Assembly (NCBI GenBank): GCA_036365145.1
Contig: JAEOAD010000015.1
Location: 1,178,001 to 1,242,000 of the forward strand
Length of the DNA stretch: 64,000 nt
Origin: Orientallactaga sibirica
Taxonomy: Eukaryota > Chordata > Mammalia > Rodentia > Dipodidae
Direction: 5' to 3'
Shown here: piece by piece, positions 63,101-64,000 of the stretch
How positions within the stretch are numbered: position 1 is the first letter of the stretch
Layout: each line of letters begins with the position of its first letter
The notes under the pieces: model-generated
What the model was told of the DNA's origin: nothing
Databases searched by the model: none
Seen by the model: the letters and a program-made list of their open reading frames with translations, nothing else
Made by a program: the position numbers and the translations under genes

Positions 63101-64000
63101 CTTAAGTAAAGATCAACACCTGCATTGAACAGAGGGATCATCCATTCCTTAGGTAATGGTAAACACCTGCAATGCACAAGGGATCATCCATTCCTAAGAC
63201 AAATATAAATACCTGCAATGCACAGAGGGATCATCCATTCCTTAGGTAATGGGAAGCACCTGCAATAAACAGAGGGATCATCCATTCCTTAGTTACAGGT
63301 AAACACCTGCATTGAACAGAGGGATATTCCATTCTATAGGTAAATTTCAACACCTGACGTGCCCAAAGGGATCATCCATAACTTATATAAAGGTAATAAC
63401 ATGCATTGTACACAGGGAACATCCATTCCTTAGGTAATAGTAAACACCTGCAATGCACAGAGGGATCATCAATTCCGAAGGTAAAGGTAAACACCTACAA
63501 TGCACAGAGGGTTTGTCTATTCCTTAGATAAGGGTATACACCTGCATTGCACCGGGGGATCATCCATTCTTTAAGTAAATGTAGAAACGGGGTTTGAAGA
63601 GAGGGATCATTCTTCTTTAGGTAAAGGCGGACACCTGCGTTGAATAGAGGGATCATCCATTCCTTGGATAAAGGTCAACACCTGCATTGCACAGAGAGAT
63701 CATTCATTCCTTAAGTAAAGTTCAACAACTGCATTGAACAGAGCGAACATCCATTCCCTAGGTAATGGTCAACACCTGACTGGCCCAGAGGGATCATCCA
63801 TACCTTATGTAAATTGAAACACCTGCATTGCACACAGGCAACATCCATTCCTTACGTAATATTAAACACCTGCAATGCACAGAGGGATCATCAATGTTAG
63901 GGTAAATGTAAACACGTGCATTGCACAGAGGGATCATCTATTCCTTAGGTAAGGGTATACACCTGCATTGCACCAGGGAATCATGCATTCCTTAAGTAAA

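Larger units (their letters stand above)
1..64000. repeat. 47-bp satellite DNA array (whole window)
   Basis: Successive ACACCTGC motifs are spaced 47 bp apart (for example 1838 and 1885, or 2584 and 2631). The monomer carries CACCTG (positions 2-7), TGAACAG or TGCACAG (11-17), GATC (21-24), CATTCCT (28-34) and CCTTAGG (32-38), then a linker ending GGTAA or GATCA. Many monomers are 46-48 bp; one common class has CCCATTCC and is 48 bp. The consensus has 16 A, 10 C, 10 G and 11 T and no CpG. Apart from two SINEs nothing interrupts the array, and it continues past both window edges. No centromere-protein box or telomere repeat is visible. I do not recognise the monomer as a named satellite. A centromeric, pericentromeric or subtelomeric site is possible, but nothing here decides between them. 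Confidence 0.98.
53585..64000. repeat. Large higher-order unit, copy Z (rearranged, incomplete)
   Basis: Marker order follows copies X and Y at first: CAGTAAACAACATTTCC (53585), GAAATCTGG (56378), TAATTAATGA (57440), GAACAGATGTGTCATT (~57978), CACGTATTCC monomer (59131) and doubled ATATGTTCCT (60124). Near 61090 it switches to sequence like 42.1 kb. At about 62.16-63.0 kb it repeats material already seen at 56.1-56.9 kb, 6.08 kb upstream. Near 63330 it switches to sequence like 55.7 kb. No SINE lies in this part. Monomer spacing is clean. Confidence 0.7.

Noticed and set aside
1..64000. CRISPR array
   Set aside because: The regular spacing has no distinction between constant repeats and unique spacers; the whole 47 bp is repeated, and the SINEs show a mammalian genome.
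1..64000. Centromere-protein B box or telomeric TTAGGG repeats
   Set aside because: The consensus has no TTCG...CGGG pattern, and TTAGGG occurs only as isolated monomer variants such as CCTTAGGGAAAGG, never in tandem.

Overview
The whole window is one tandem satellite array. I find no protein-coding gene and no tRNA, rRNA or CRISPR array. The monomer is about 47 bp and about 43% GC, and its consensus contains no CpG. With ACACCTGC as position 1, a representative consensus-like monomer lies at 1838-1884 and the next begins at 1885. Fixed landmarks are CACCTG at 2-7, TGAACAG or TGCACAG at 11-17, GATC at 21-24, CATTCCT at 28-34 and the near-palindrome CCTTAGG at 32-38. These are followed by a variable linker (AAAGGTAA, AAAGATCA, AACGGTAA, AATGGTAA, AATAGTAA or ACTGTAA). 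By arithmetic the window holds roughly 1,350 monomers. The array runs off both ends.

Organism: two copies of a tRNA-derived SINE interrupt the array at 35341-35570 and 49792-50026, both on the minus strand. Their head (GGGCTGGAGAGATGRCTTAG), pyrimidine-rich inner tract and A-rich tail with AATAAA are those of a rodent B2-superfamily SINE. The body most resembles, from memory, the form found in jerboas and relatives (Dipodoidea). The source is therefore very probably a rodent genome, plausibly a dipodoid, in a heterochromatic or other satellite block. The chromosomal position cannot be told from the window.

Layout: the array is organised at several scales. (1) Monomers of different linker class follow each other in a recurring order of about four units (~190 bp). 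(2) Segments of about 0.14, 0.33, 0.45, 1.4 and 1.65 kb are locally duplicated. (3) From about 29 kb on, a very large higher-order unit recurs with spacings of about 11-14.5 kb: copy X from ~29.6 kb, copy Y from ~40.8 kb, and a rearranged copy Z from ~53.6 kb. Both SINEs sit at the same place in this large unit, in the same target monomer, so they were copied along with the satellite. Three related places at ~23.0, ~46.8 and ~47.7 kb lack the SINE.

Quality: three stretches (1 to ~9.2 kb, ~14.3-15.7 kb and ~26.5-28.7 kb) are rich in small indels, especially GGG reduced to GG. Several lie directly beside a clean copy sharing their private variants. This looks like unpolished or falsely duplicated assembly sequence, though real decayed duplicates are possible.

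All open reading frames are by-products of the repeat. Because 47 is not a multiple of 3, a frame returns every 141 bp, giving 47-residue peptide periodicities with no functional meaning I can support. All homologies between segments were judged by eye from shared variants, not by computed alignment; block edges are approximate to one or two monomers unless stated.
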